NCBI GenBank assembly: GCA_003142815.1
Contig: PLNP01000053.1
Coordinates: 115,256 to 179,255, forward strand
DNA: 64,000 bases
DNA from: Rhodanobacteraceae bacterium
GTDB taxonomy: Bacteria; Pseudomonadota; Gammaproteobacteria; Xanthomonadales; Rhodanobacteraceae
Direction of reading: 5' to 3'
The notes under the pieces are model-generated. The model was given only the letters and a program-made list of their open reading frames with translations. It made no database searches and was not told where the DNA came from. Below are positions 19,045-27,429 of the stretch, one piece after another. Each line of letters starts with the position of its first letter. The first letter of the stretch is position 1. Position numbers and translations under genes: made by a program.

Positions 19045-19866
19045 TCACTTCGAGGCGGTCGTGGTTCCCGCGGCGGCCGTGTGCAGGCCCTCGACATAGG
19101 AAGCGACCGCGTTGATGTCAGCATCAGTCAGGCCCTGCGCGATCGCCGGCATGATCTTGGCCATGGGATCGTCGCCCCAGGTCGTGCCACCTTTCCAATC
19201 CTTGAGCTTGGCCGCAACGTAATCGGTCCACTGGCCGCCCAGTTGCGGGAAACCGGTGCCGGCCATGCCGCGTCCATCCGGGCCATGGCACGCCATGCAG
19301 GCGGGCACGCCGAGTTTGGCATCGCCGCCGCGATAGAGCGCCTGGCCCGCCTCGACCAGTTTGTCGTCGGCGACGCCGGGCAGCACGGTCTTGGTCGCGA
19401 AATAGGCGCCGATGTTGTGCATATCCTGCTCCGACAGCGCGGACGCAAGGCCGAGCATGATCGGATTCCGGCGCTTCTGGGTTTTGAACAGGATGAGCTC
19501 GCGCGCGATGTAGGCTTCGTTCTGGCCGGCCAGTTTCGGATATTGCTTGTCCGCAGGATTGCCATCCATGCCGTGGCAGGCGCCGCACACGGCGGCCTTG
19601 CCTTCACCGGCTTTGGCATAGCCGAGAATCATCGCGCCTGCCGCCGCGGCGGCAGACTTGGCGGCTTCGGTTGCGCCCGGCGCGGCGGTGGGCGCCGGCG
19701 TGGTTGCAGCCGTCGCGGCGGGTGTCGCGGCCGGGGCGGCGGCTGTCGATTCGGCCGCAGTGGGCTTGGCTGCGGTGTCTGCAGGCGTCTGCGCCGAGGC
19801 CATGCCCAACGCCGACAGCGTCGTGAGGGCGAGCATGTTCTGAACAAAGACGCGCCGAAAGCTCAT
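19045..19866 (-). CDS. Cytochrome c4-type dihaem cytochrome with Ala/Pro-rich linker
   Basis: A 273-residue periplasmic electron carrier. After a signal peptide (MSFRRVFVQNMLALTTLSAL to ASAQ) comes a disordered Ala/Thr/Pro stretch at about residues 27-77, then two similar cytochrome c domains. Haem sites are CGACH (C94, H98) and CMACH (C190, H194), with axial-Met candidates in NPIMLGLA and DPMAKIMPAI. Cytochromes c4 carry electrons to terminal oxidases. The linker is longer than in typical c4 proteins and probably tethers the haem domains away from the signal end. It is the first gene ahead of the dsbA array; haem attachment needs thiol redox control, a plausible link. Confidence 0.93.
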   Translation of the reverse strand: MSFRRVFVQNMLALTTLSALGMASAQTPADTAAKPTAAESTAAAPAATPAATAATTPAPTAAPGATEAAKSAAAAAGAMILGYAKAGEGKAAVCGACHGMDGNPADKQYPKLAGQNEAYIARELILFKTQKRRNPIMLGLASALSEQDMHNIGAYFATKTVLPGVADDKLVEAGQALYRGGDAKLGVPACMACHGPDGRGMAGTGFPQLGGQWTDYVAAKLKDWKGGTTWGDDPMAKIMPAIAQGLTDADINAVASYVEGLHTAAAGTTTASK

Positions 19867-20010
19867 ACACTCACTCTGGAAAAATCGTGGGGATAACTTA
19901 GGTTTGCGTCGCTGCAACGTCTGCATGGGCTCTGCCGACCGATAACCGCGGAATTATCCCTGTGCATACCGAGGCGGTCAAACCGCCCCCCTTCGACGAA
20001 GTCGCACACC

Positions 20011-20622
20011 ATGGCCGCCAATCCGTTCCGCCAGGCGCAATTCCTGACCAGTGCGCACCGCCTCGACCAGCTGCCGCCCGATCAAGGCGCCGAAGTCGCG
20101 TTCGCCGGGCGCTCGAACGCCGGCAAGTCGAGCGCACTCAATGCGATCTGCGATCAACACGGACTCGCGCGTACCTCGAAGACGCCCGGTCGTACCCAGC
20201 AGCTCAACGTGTTCCTGCTGGATGACACGCACCGCCTCATCGATCTGCCCGGTTACGGCTACGCCAAGGTCCCGGAGGCGTTGCGCGCGCACTGGCGCGG
20301 CGTCATGGATGCGTACTTGCGCACCCGCGAATCGTTGAAGGGACTGGTTTTGGTCATGGATGCACGGCATCCGCTGAAGGAGTTCGACTGCGACATGCTC
20401 ACGTTCGGCGCCGCCAGCGGCCGCCGTTGCCATTGTCTGCTGACCAAGGCAGACAAACTGTCGCGCAGCGAAGGCGCGCGCACCCTGGTCGCGGTGCGCA
20501 AGACATTGGCCGCCGAATTTCCGAACGGGACGGCGCAGTTGTTCTCATCGACTGCGAAGACCGGGCTCGACGAAGCACGCTCGCTGTTTGCCGATTGGCT
20601 GGAGCTGCGCGGCGCTGCGTAA
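20011..20622 (+). CDS. engB: Ribosome biogenesis GTPase EngB/YsxC
   Basis: A 203-residue GTPase needed for 50S assembly. All G motifs are visible: GRSNAGKSS (G1), the TPGRTQ switch (G2), [11 protein letters not shown] (G3), TKADK (G4) and SSTAKTG (G5). It starts at ATG 20011. It is divergent from the cytochrome c4 gene, which is the common order in gammaproteobacteria, with 144 bp between the two starts for both promoters. Confidence 0.97.
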   Translation: MAANPFRQAQFLTSAHRLDQLPPDQGAEVAFAGRSNAGKSSALNAICDQHGLARTSKTPGRTQQLNVFLLDDTHRLIDLPGYGYAKVPEALRAHWRGVMDAYLRTRESLKGLVLVMDARHPLKEFDCDMLTFGAASGRRCHCLLTKADKLSRSEGARTLVAVRKTLAAEFPNGTAQLFSSTAKTGLDEARSLFADWLELRGAA

Positions 20623-20704
20623 AAGTAGGCGTCGGCCCGCACGTCCTTTTGTTTCCGCGCGCGGCCCCCATCTCGCCGGTCGTCCCTTCTTTCCGAGGTC
20701 TCTG

Positions 20705-22069
20705 ATGTCCGGCCCCAGCACCGTTGCGGACGAACCCATCAGCGGGCGCGACCAGCTTGTCGATTACATCGCGCAAGGCGAAAAGCCGGCTACGGGCTGG
20801 CGCATCGGCACCGAACACGAGAAGTTCGGTTTCCGCCTCGATGATCTACGCCCGCCGACCTGGGAGGGGCCGCGAGGGATCGGCGCGATGCTCGAAGGCA
20901 TGACCCGTTTCGGCTGGGAACGCGTGCTCGAACACGGCAAGTTGATTGCGCTGTTGCGCGATAACGCGTCGGTCACCCTGGAGCCGGCCGGCCAGCTCGA
21001 ACTCTCTGGCGCGCCGCTCGAGACCATCCACGAGACCTGCGCCGAGGTCACCGCGCACCTCAAGGAAGTCAAGACCGTCGCCGACGAAATCGGCCTCGGT
21101 TTCCTCGGCATGGGTTTCCAGCCGAAATGGCGCCGCGCGGATATGCCGTGGATGCCGAAGGGCCGCTACCGGATCATGCGCGACTACATGCCGAAGGTCG
21201 GCTCGCTCGGCCTCGACATGATGACGCGCACCTGCACCGTGCAGGTCAATCTCGACTTCGCCAGCGAAGCCGACATGATCAAGAAATTCCGCGTCGGACT
21301 TGCATTGCAGCCGATCGCGACCGCGCTGTTCGCCGACTCGCCGTTCACCGAAGGACAGCCGAACGGTTACCAGAGCTATCGCTCGCACATCTGGACCGAC
21401 ACCGACCCCGATCGCACCGGCATGCTCGATTTCGTGTTCGAGGACGGTTTCGGCTACGAGCGCTATGTCGATTACCTGCTCGACGTGCCTATGTACTTCA
21501 GCTATCGCGACGGCACCTACATCGACCTGGCCGGCAAGTCGTTTCGCAAATTCCTCGCAGGTGATCTCGCCGAACTGCCCGGCGTGCAGCCAACCCTGCG
21601 CGACTGGGCCGACCACACGACTACCGCGTTCCCGGAAGTGCGTCTGAAGCAATTCCTCGAAATGCGCGGCGCCGATGGCGGCCGTTGGAGCCGCTTGTGC
21701 GCGCTGCCGGCGTTCTGGGTTGGACTTTTATACGATTCCACATCGCTCGACGCGGCCTGGGACCTGGTCAAGGACTTCAGCCGCGAAGAACGCCACGCGC
21801 TGCGCGACGGCGTAGCGAAGTACGCGTTGAAACTGCCATTCCGCAGCGGCACGGTGCGCGACCTCGCGACCGGGGCGATCAAGATCGCCGCGCACGGCCT
21901 GCAGCGGCGCGCGCGCATGAATGGCCATGGCGCCGACGAAAGCATCTTCCTCGATACGCTGGTGCAAATCGTCGACGCCAACCAGACGCCGGCAGAGCGC
22001 AAACTGGAACTCTTCCACGGTGCATGGAACGGCGATATCGACCGCGTGTTTCGCGAGTTTGCGTACTGA
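20705..22069 (+). CDS. gshA: Glutamate-cysteine ligase, plant/alphaproteobacterial type
   Basis: Catalyses the first step of glutathione synthesis, ATP-dependent formation of gamma-glutamylcysteine. The 454 residues follow the plant-like GCL class used by xanthomonads rather than the E. coli GshA class: [13 protein letters not shown] near the N-terminus, [20 protein letters not shown], and [16 protein letters not shown] 20705 follows GAGGTCTCTG. Glutathione made here would supply the glutathione transferases at 47.2 and 55.1 kb. Confidence 0.95.
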   Translation: MSGPSTVADEPISGRDQLVDYIAQGEKPATGWRIGTEHEKFGFRLDDLRPPTWEGPRGIGAMLEGMTRFGWERVLEHGKLIALLRDNASVTLEPAGQLELSGAPLETIHETCAEVTAHLKEVKTVADEIGLGFLGMGFQPKWRRADMPWMPKGRYRIMRDYMPKVGSLGLDMMTRTCTVQVNLDFASEADMIKKFRVGLALQPIATALFADSPFTEGQPNGYQSYRSHIWTDTDPDRTGMLDFVFEDGFGYERYVDYLLDVPMYFSYRDGTYIDLAGKSFRKFLAGDLAELPGVQPTLRDWADHTTTAFPEVRLKQFLEMRGADGGRWSRLCALPAFWVGLLYDSTSLDAAWDLVKDFSREERHALRDGVAKYALKLPFRSGTVRDLATGAIKIAAHGLQRRARMNGHGADESIFLDTLVQIVDANQTPAERKLELFHGAWNGDIDRVFREFAY

Positions 22070-22222
22070 ACCGTTACCGGAGACCAGGCCGGTCCAGGCG
22101 CACTCGTTCAAGTTGCCCCCGCGTTCGGCCCGGCCAGGACATGCGCGCGAACGGCATCGGCGGCTGACACGCCTGGAATCGAATCGCAGCGGTGCCGCTT
22201 CTCCAAGGACATGTGCTCTTTT

Positions 22223-22305
22223 GTAGGAGCGCTGCAAGCGCGACCCGCGCGGCGGTACCTGAACCTTGTCGCCGCTTCTGCCATGGCACGGACTCCTGCA
22301 GGAGC
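22223..22305. repeat. REP-type repeat
   Basis: GTAGGAGCGCTGCAAGCGCG at 22223-22242, with an internal GCGCT/AGCGC hairpin, and a second arm around CTCCTGCAGGAGC (22293-22305). Same family as 6822-6916, 26026-26292 and 38396-38437. It lies between gshA and the convergent hypothetical gene. Confidence 0.7.
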
Positions 22306-22325
22306 ACCGCATGCTCCTCGCCCGC

Positions 22326-22676
22326 TCAGGCTGCGCTGACGTCGCGCAAGGTCCAGTGCTTGCCGACCAACAGGGTCATGCGGTGTTTGATGATCGCGTG
22401 CGGCAGGGAGCTCCTGACCTCGACGCTGACGTGCAGGTCGGATTGGTGCGCCTGGACCGTTGCGGCCGGGTCGTTGAGGCCGAGCGCCGGATCGATCGCG
22501 TCCGGATCGGGCTGGAGTGCGCGCCAGCGCTGCCACAGCGACGGTTCGCGCAGCGCGCTTTGCAGCATCGCGGCGAAGGTTTCCGGCGAGTCGCCCTGGA
22601 ACGAAAGTTCATGCGATTCGCCGCGTGCCTTGACCAGATCATCGATCGTGAACATGTAGCGTTGCACGGTGCTCAT
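22326..22676 (-). CDS. Hypothetical protein, 116 residues
   Basis: I do not recognise this family. The protein is small, soluble and has no signal peptide or Cys cluster. It begins MSTVQRYMFTIDDLVKARGE, has a Trp-containing helix (LWQRWRALQPDPDAIDPALG) and ends TLLVGKHWTLRDVSAA. AGAGGG upstream of ATG 22676 is a fair ribosome site, and codon use is like the neighbours, so it is probably real. It lies downstream of the membrane protein gene on the same strand with 32 nt between. Confidence 0.7.
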   Translation of the reverse strand: MSTVQRYMFTIDDLVKARGESHELSFQGDSPETFAAMLQSALREPSLWQRWRALQPDPDAIDPALGLNDPAATVQAHQSDLHVSVEVRSSLPHAIIKHRMTLLVGKHWTLRDVSAA

Positions 22677-22708
22677 GGATTGCCCTCTGCGGAGTAGCCC
22701 GGAGTTTA

Positions 22709-24076
22709 TCAGCGTGCCGACGGATGCGGCGCGCTCGCGGCACATGCCAACGCGAGCAGGCTGGCGACGCAAGGCCAGCCGAGATAGCGCAGTTCGGCGG
22801 CCGGCGCGAACAGCGTCAATGGCAACGCGTATAGCCACGCGCTGGCAAGCAGAATAAGTGCGGTGCTGGCGGCAACAGAGCGTCGTCGCCGCCATCCGAG
22901 CGGCAATGCGACGAGGCCCGCCAACAGAGTCGGCCACGCGGCCAGCACCGGCGTCGCGCGCAACGCTGCGGCGGCGCGCATCAGCGTTTCGTGCAAGACG
23001 CCGGCATTGCGTGCGATCGGTGGATTGTCGCGATAGCGCACTTCGTCATCGACATAGATCAACTCATGCGGCCAATCGGGCGCATGCGTGCCGAACAGCG
23101 CACGGGTGAGCCGCCAACGATGCGCGAGCCATGCGCGTGGATGTGTCGCGATCGCGTCCAGCCATGCGTGGCGCAAACGCGATAACTGTTCGGCCGAGTA
23201 GTCGGCGGAAAACGGATCACGCATGCCATGACGCGTGTTCACGAGCATCGACGTATTGCTCCAGCTGCGAAACGCCTGGGCCAGATCGGCGATGTCGAGC
23301 CCGGGGCCTATCATGAAAGCGGGCAACAGCATGGTATCGGTCGTGACGGAAATCGCGGCGAGATCCCACTCGGCCAGCGATGGCCACAGCGGCACGCGCC
23401 GATCGACGGTGCGGTCGATCAAATGGCCCGCGCCAACCACCGCGACGACCAGAAGCAACGTCTTCAGCGCAACATCCGATAGCGCGGGCTTGGCTTCCCC
23501 GCGTACGTCGCGCAACACCCGCCAGACGAACCATGCGAACAACGGCAGCATCGCCGGCAGCGCGTTATGGCGCAGCATGGCGGCGTAAAACATCGCCGCC
23601 GCGGCGAGCAGCAGCCAGCGGCGTTGATGCCGGACCTCTGCGCTGGCGAGCGCGCCGATTGCGCAGGTCAGCGCCGAGAACAGTCCGACATCGGTCCACA
23701 CGTGGCCGCGCAACAACCAGGGCACGGGCGCAAACGCGACGAGCAGCATCAGCGCGGCCGTGGCGCGCGGCCCGCATTGAAGCGCGCGCGCGAGCAGGCC
23801 GAGCCCCGCCCAGAACAACAGAAGATGCAAGGCGAACAGCAGCCCCGGCCCATCGACGAAGAGATCGCAGAACCGCCAAGCCAGCGCGAACAGGGGCGGC
23901 ACGATGTCGGTGGTCGCGCCGCCGCGCGCCTGCCACCACGCGTAGGCGGAATCGAACGACATCTGGCCGGGCCAGTACGCGGCGACATCGAATGCGAAAC
24001 CGGCGATCGCGAGCAACCACGGCAGCCAGCGTGCAACGGCGTTTTCGTTGACGATCACGCACGCGGGTGAGGTCAT
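22709..24076 (-). CDS. Polytopic membrane protein, possibly GT-C glycosyltransferase-like
   Basis: 455 residues with about ten hydrophobic segments. An early periplasmic loop holds FDSAYAWWQARGG, and an unusually long hydrophilic region lies after the seventh helix, where GT-C enzymes carry their acceptor domain. No decisive GT-C motif is visible, so the function is left open. ATG 24076 sits 2 nt past the bioD stop, so it is translated in one operon with bioD and the short membrane ORF upstream. No relation to biotin is evident from sequence. Confidence 0.75.
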   Translation of the reverse strand: MTSPACVIVNENAVARWLPWLLAIAGFAFDVAAYWPGQMSFDSAYAWWQARGGATTDIVPPLFALAWRFCDLFVDGPGLLFALHLLLFWAGLGLLARALQCGPRATAALMLLVAFAPVPWLLRGHVWTDVGLFSALTCAIGALASAEVRHQRRWLLLAAAAMFYAAMLRHNALPAMLPLFAWFVWRVLRDVRGEAKPALSDVALKTLLLVVAVVGAGHLIDRTVDRRVPLWPSLAEWDLAAISVTTDTMLLPAFMIGPGLDIADLAQAFRSWSNTSMLVNTRHGMRDPFSADYSAEQLSRLRHAWLDAIATHPRAWLAHRWRLTRALFGTHAPDWPHELIYVDDEVRYRDNPPIARNAGVLHETLMRAAAALRATPVLAAWPTLLAGLVALPLGWRRRRSVAASTALILLASAWLYALPLTLFAPAAELRYLGWPCVASLLALACAASAPHPSAR

Positions 24077-24077
24077 C

Positions 24078-24755
24078 TCACAGTGCGCTCATGTCGAGCT
24101 GGTCGGCCGCGTATTCCGACGCGGCACCGGGCGCGTGATCGAGCACGCCGAGCAGCGGCGCGCCGATGCGGTCGCGCAGCGTCGCGAGATTCGCATCGGC
24201 GCAGGCCATCGTTGGATCGATGCGGTTCGCGATCCAGCTGGCGAGGGTGCAGCCATCGTCGCGGATCGCGCGGACGCTCAGCAGCGCGTGGTTGACGCAG
24301 CCGAGTCGCAGGCCGACGACGAGAATCACCGGGAGATCCAGCGCACGCACCAGATCGGCCTGCATCAGCGTTTCCGAAAACGGCACCATCCAGCCGCCGA
24401 CGCCTTCGACGACGATACGATCGACGCCAACCGCAAGCCGTGCGTAAGCGGAGCGAATCGGATCAAGCCGTATCTCGATTGCACTTTCGCGCGCCGCGAT
24501 ATGTGGTGCGATCGGCTCGGCGAACGCGAACGGATTGCAGTCGGCGTAAGCGGGAGCCGGGTCGCTTGCAGCAATCAGCGCGTCGGTATCTTCGTTGCGC
24601 AAGCCTTGCGATGTCGCGCGGCAGCCGCTCGCGACCGGCTTCATACCGACCGCGCGCAGGCCGCGCGCACGCAGTGCGGCGAGTAGCGCGCAACTCGCGT
24701 AGGTCTTGCCGATGCCGGTGTCCGTGCCGGTGACAAACACGCCACGTGCGCTCAT
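24078..24755 (-). CDS. bioD: Dethiobiotin synthetase
   Basis: Makes dethiobiotin from diaminopelargonate, CO2 and ATP, the next-to-last biotin step. The 225 residues have the P-loop FVTGTDTGIGKTYASCALL, the KPVASGC segment and VVEGVGGWMVPF with the Glu-Gly-Gly metal/substrate region. The start ATG 24755 overlaps the stop of the small upstream ORF by ATGA, so translation is coupled. No other bio gene is in the window. Confidence 0.95.
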   Translation of the reverse strand: MSARGVFVTGTDTGIGKTYASCALLAALRARGLRAVGMKPVASGCRATSQGLRNEDTDALIAASDPAPAYADCNPFAFAEPIAPHIAARESAIEIRLDPIRSAYARLAVGVDRIVVEGVGGWMVPFSETLMQADLVRALDLPVILVVGLRLGCVNHALLSVRAIRDDGCTLASWIANRIDPTMACADANLATLRDRIGAPLLGVLDHAPGAASEYAADQLDMSAL

Positions 24756-24952
24756 GCCGCACGGTCCGCGCCAAGTGCGGCGAGGGCCGCACGTTCGCGC
24801 CGTGTCACCACCATCAAGGTCGGGTCGATCAGGATGTAGGCGAGAAGCGGCACCGCGAACGCGAACGCGGCATCGAAGAACGCGTCCACGCGCGTCGGCT
24901 GGGTGCCGCGCACGCGAAAGCCGTCGTCGTCCAGGATTGCCGCTTCGCTCAT
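24752..24952 (-). pseudogene. TMEM175/DUF1211-like channel, truncated after first helix
   Basis: 66 codons. The N-terminal RVRGTQPTRVDAFFDAAFAF resembles the start of bacterial TMEM175 potassium channels, which read RLEAFSDAVFAFA before helix 1. After one membrane helix (AVPLLAYILIDPTLMVV) the reading frame ends in an Arg/Ala-rich tail instead of five further helices. The stop overlaps the bioD start by 4 nt. It could still be made as a one-helix peptide; as a channel it is non-functional. The family call rests on about 20 residues. Confidence 0.5.
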
Positions 24953-25040
24953 CGTGATTTCCCGCTGCCGGCGCAGTATGCCAGCGTCGGCGCGACCTGC
25001 GCAGGCATACAATGATGCGCTCGCCAGCTATGATCCGCCG

Positions 25041-25529
25041 ATGACGTTCGCCGCTGCCCCAATTCAATTCGCCAACAAGGCCGAGCTCTATGCAGACCTC
25101 GCCGAACAGGCCGGCGGCCTGCTGCACGGCGAGCGCAACCCGATCGCGAACGCGGCGAATTTCGCTGCGTTGGTCTGGCACGCGCTGCCCGATCTCAACT
25201 GGTGCGGGTTCTATCTGTACGACGGGTCCGAACTCGTGGTCGGGCCGTTCCAGGGCAAGCCCGCCTGCGTGCGCATCGCGCTCGGCAAGGGCGTCTGCGG
25301 CACCGCCGCGACGACGCGGCAAACCCAACTCGTGCGCGATGTGAATGCATTCGATGGGCATATCGCCTGCGACCGCGCATCCAATTCGGAAATCGTGGTG
25401 CCGCTCTTCGACGGGGATCGCCTGCTGGGCGTGTGGGATGTCGACAGCCCAACGCTCGCGCGCTTCGACGACGACGATCGCGTCGGCATGGAACGCCTGT
25501 GTGCGGTCTTCATGGCATCGCTCGGTTGA
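25041..25529 (+). CDS. msrC: Free methionine-(R)-sulfoxide reductase (GAF domain)
   Basis: Reduces free Met-R-sulfoxide with thioredoxin-type electrons. The 162-residue GAF protein keeps the three catalytic-site cysteines at the right spacing: C76 (KPACVRIALG), C86 (GKGVCGTAA) and C110 (GHIACDRASNSE), offset by exactly 8 from the E. coli 84/94/118. NWCGFYLYDG and IVVPLFDGDRLLGVWDVDS complete the fold. ATG 25041 is chosen by family length. A TfoX C-terminal domain gene follows after 27 nt. Confidence 0.93.
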   Translation: MTFAAAPIQFANKAELYADLAEQAGGLLHGERNPIANAANFAALVWHALPDLNWCGFYLYDGSELVVGPFQGKPACVRIALGKGVCGTAATTRQTQLVRDVNAFDGHIACDRASNSEIVVPLFDGDRLLGVWDVDSPTLARFDDDDRVGMERLCAVFMASLG

Positions 25530-25556
25530 ATGCGCGCACGGGCACGGGGAACGACA

Positions 25557-25993
25557 TGAGCGCTCGCGATATCAAGATCCGCAACGTCGGCCCGAAGTCG
25601 GCCGCGTGGCTGCGCCAGGTCGGCGTGCGCAGCGTCGAGGACCTCGCGCGGGTCGGTCCGGTCGAGGCGTTCCTCAAGATCAAGCGCGCGGGTTTCCGGC
25701 CGAGCCTGAATCTGCTCTATTCGATGGCCGGCGCGCTCGCCGATTGCCATTGGGCGGATCTGCCCGATGCGCGCAAGCAGGAATTGCTGGCCACGCTCGA
25801 ATCGGCCGAATCGGCGAACCCGATCCGCACGCGCTGGGAAAAGCAGAAAGCGGCCAGCGACGACGCCGGTACCGGCGTCGCGCAGAAATCTGAAAACGAT
25901 GAGGCGGTGCCGGGCAGCTTGTTCGACGATCCGGACAGCGCCTCCGAATCCAAGCGCGGCGACGCCGGCCGCGACATCAGCCGCTCCGACTGA
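25557..25993 (+). CDS. TfoX/Sxy C-terminal domain protein
   Basis: 145 residues. The first 85 match the TfoX C-terminal helix-hairpin-helix domain (IKIRNVGPKSAAWLRQVGVR, then VEAFLKIKRAGFRPSLNLLY). There is no N-terminal TfoX domain, so it is the short stand-alone form and not a full competence regulator. The remainder is a charged, low-complexity tail (SENDEAVPGSLFDDPDSASE) that is probably disordered. GGGGAA precedes ATG 25557. Function is unknown; DNA or protein binding is inferred from the HhH-like fold. Confidence 0.85.
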
Positions 25994-26025
25994 TCATCGG
26001 TCGCGCTGCGGACACACGATCTTCC

Positions 26026-26292
26026 TGCAGGAAGCGGCGCAGCCGCGACCGCCTTGAAGCCCTCCCCTTCAAGGGGGTGAGATGGGCTTGACTCGCGCCA
26101 TCCTGGCGCTCGCGCTCCGCGCCAGCTTCGCTGTTCGCGCCCGCTTCTGCGGGCGCAGTCGCGCGGTACTGCCGCGCGCCGGAACGGCTGCACAGGGATG
26201 TGCAGACCGGACTCGCGAGCGCAGGATGCGCGAGGGATTGGGTGGGGGTGTTCGCTCCGTGGCCACGTCCGTCGCGGCTGCACGGCTCCTAC
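26026..26292. repeat. Composite repeat block bounded by REP arms
   Basis: The outer arms pair: GCGGCGCAGCCGCGAC (left, 26026-26049) against GTCGCGGCTGCACGGCTCCT (right, 26271-26290). Inside lie a C-tract/G-tract hairpin (CTCCCCTTCAAGGGGGTGAG), an inverted copy of the CAGCGAAGCTGGCCCGAAGG core (26088-26138) found also at 55.9, 57.9 and 59.6 kb, and two further GC palindromes. The block separates the convergent TfoX-domain and LOG genes and appears to be repeats nested in repeats. Confidence 0.7.
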
Positions 26293-26309
26293 ATCAGATC
26301 GTCGCACTA

Positions 26310-26888
26310 TCACCGCACCGCCGCGTAGTTACGCACGTCCGCATCCCATCGCAGCGTGTTGCGGATTGCCGGCAGTATCTCGTCGATGCTATCGACCAGC
26401 GTCCACAGCGCGCGATGCTGCGGACTCATGAAGCGCTGCTCGATGGTTTGCTCGAGGAAGCGTTCGAGCGGTGCGTAAAATCCGTTCGTGTTGAGCAGCA
26501 CGATCGGGTTGAAGTAGAGCGCGAGCCGCTTCAACGTCATCGCCTCGAACAGTTCCTCAAGCGTTCCGCAACCGCCGGGCAGCGCGACGACCGCGTCCGA
26601 GCCGGTCAACAGGCGATGCTTGCGCTCGCGCATGTCCTCGACGATTTCGAGATTCGCGACGCCTGGGTGCTGCCATTCGACCTCGGTCATGAAGCGCGGA
26701 ATGATCCCGACCACCTCGCCGCCGGCTGCGAGCGCGCCGTTCGCGAGCGATCCCATCAGGCCGACCGCACCGCCGCCGTAGACGATCGTGCAGCCGGCTT
26801 CGGCGAGCGTGCGACCGAGTGCAGTTGCCGCGTCGTGGTAGACGCGGCCGCAGTGTTCGCTGGAGGCGCAGTAGACGCAGATACGCAT
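26310..26888 (-). CDS. LOG family protein (TIGR00730-type)
   Basis: 192 residues. The lysine-decarboxylase-like/LOG signature is clear: VYGGGAVGLMGSLANGAL and PGGCGTLEELFEAMTLKRL, with the Glu/Arg pair that hydrolyses cytokinin-type nucleoside monophosphates in plant LOG. Bacterial members are usually nucleotide 5'-monophosphate phosphoribohydrolases. The ATG at 26888 gives MRICVYCASSEHCG, the normal start. In bacteria without cytokinin the natural substrate is uncertain; purine nucleotide salvage is likely. Confidence 0.92.
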   Translation of the reverse strand: MRICVYCASSEHCGRVYHDAATALGRTLAEAGCTIVYGGGAVGLMGSLANGALAAGGEVVGIIPRFMTEVEWQHPGVANLEIVEDMRERKHRLLTGSDAVVALPGGCGTLEELFEAMTLKRLALYFNPIVLLNTNGFYAPLERFLEQTIEQRFMSPQHRALWTLVDSIDEILPAIRNTLRWDADVRNYAAVR

Positions 26889-27074
26889 GACCGACATTGT
26901 GCGCCACGAACGCGCGTGCGACCTCCGCCGCGATGCGACGCCGACATCTTCACTCCGCTTCGCCGCCCCACAGGGCCCGCCGCCGCCGCGCCGGAAATCC
27001 CGCTGCGTCCAGCGTACGCGCGGGAATTCTGGCGCCATAATTCGCGTCGACCACATCAGCAGAAGGAGCGGGTC

Positions 27075-27342
27075 ATGGCAGAGAACGAGTTTGCGCTCAG
27101 CAGGGAATTCGTCAACGGGGGCATCGACGCGCGGGTTTTCACCGCACACATCGCCGACCTCGCCGTCGAGCTGGCCAGAGGCGGAGACGGCGAGCCGGCC
27201 GCTGTCGCAGGCGCAGATCGAGCGCGCCGTGCTGCCGAACGGAACCGAGACCCGTCTCGTCATGGACACGCTGATCGTGCGCCTGGAAGCGCTGCATCGG
27301 GAAGGCAAACTGCCGCAAGAAGCCAGCTTGCCGCGTTGCTAA
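27075..27342 (+). pseudogene. Small unknown gene with frameshift
   Basis: AAGGAG at 27062-27067 precedes ATG 27075. The first frame reads MAENEFALSREFVNGGIDAR, continues VFTAHIADLAVELAR, then degenerates. One frame over from about 27192 the sequence becomes protein-like again: SRPLSQAQIERAVLPNGTET, RLVMDTLIVRLEALHREGKL, stopping at TAA 27340. Joined, the two would give a protein of about 88 residues. I do not recognise the family. It could be a sequencing error, a pseudogene or programmed shifting; no slippery heptamer stands out. Confidence 0.5.
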
Positions 27343-27429
27343 GGCGGTGACCTGGACGACCCCAAAAGTCGGCGGCGCGCAGCGCCCCGACTCACGCCGC
27401 GCATGGCGTATGCCGACGTGCCGGCCGAC

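Noticed and set aside
22709..24755. Biotin operon including the membrane protein as a biotin transporter
   Set aside because: The protein has about ten helices and a long soluble loop, unlike BioY (about six helices, 200 residues); operon position alone is not enough.
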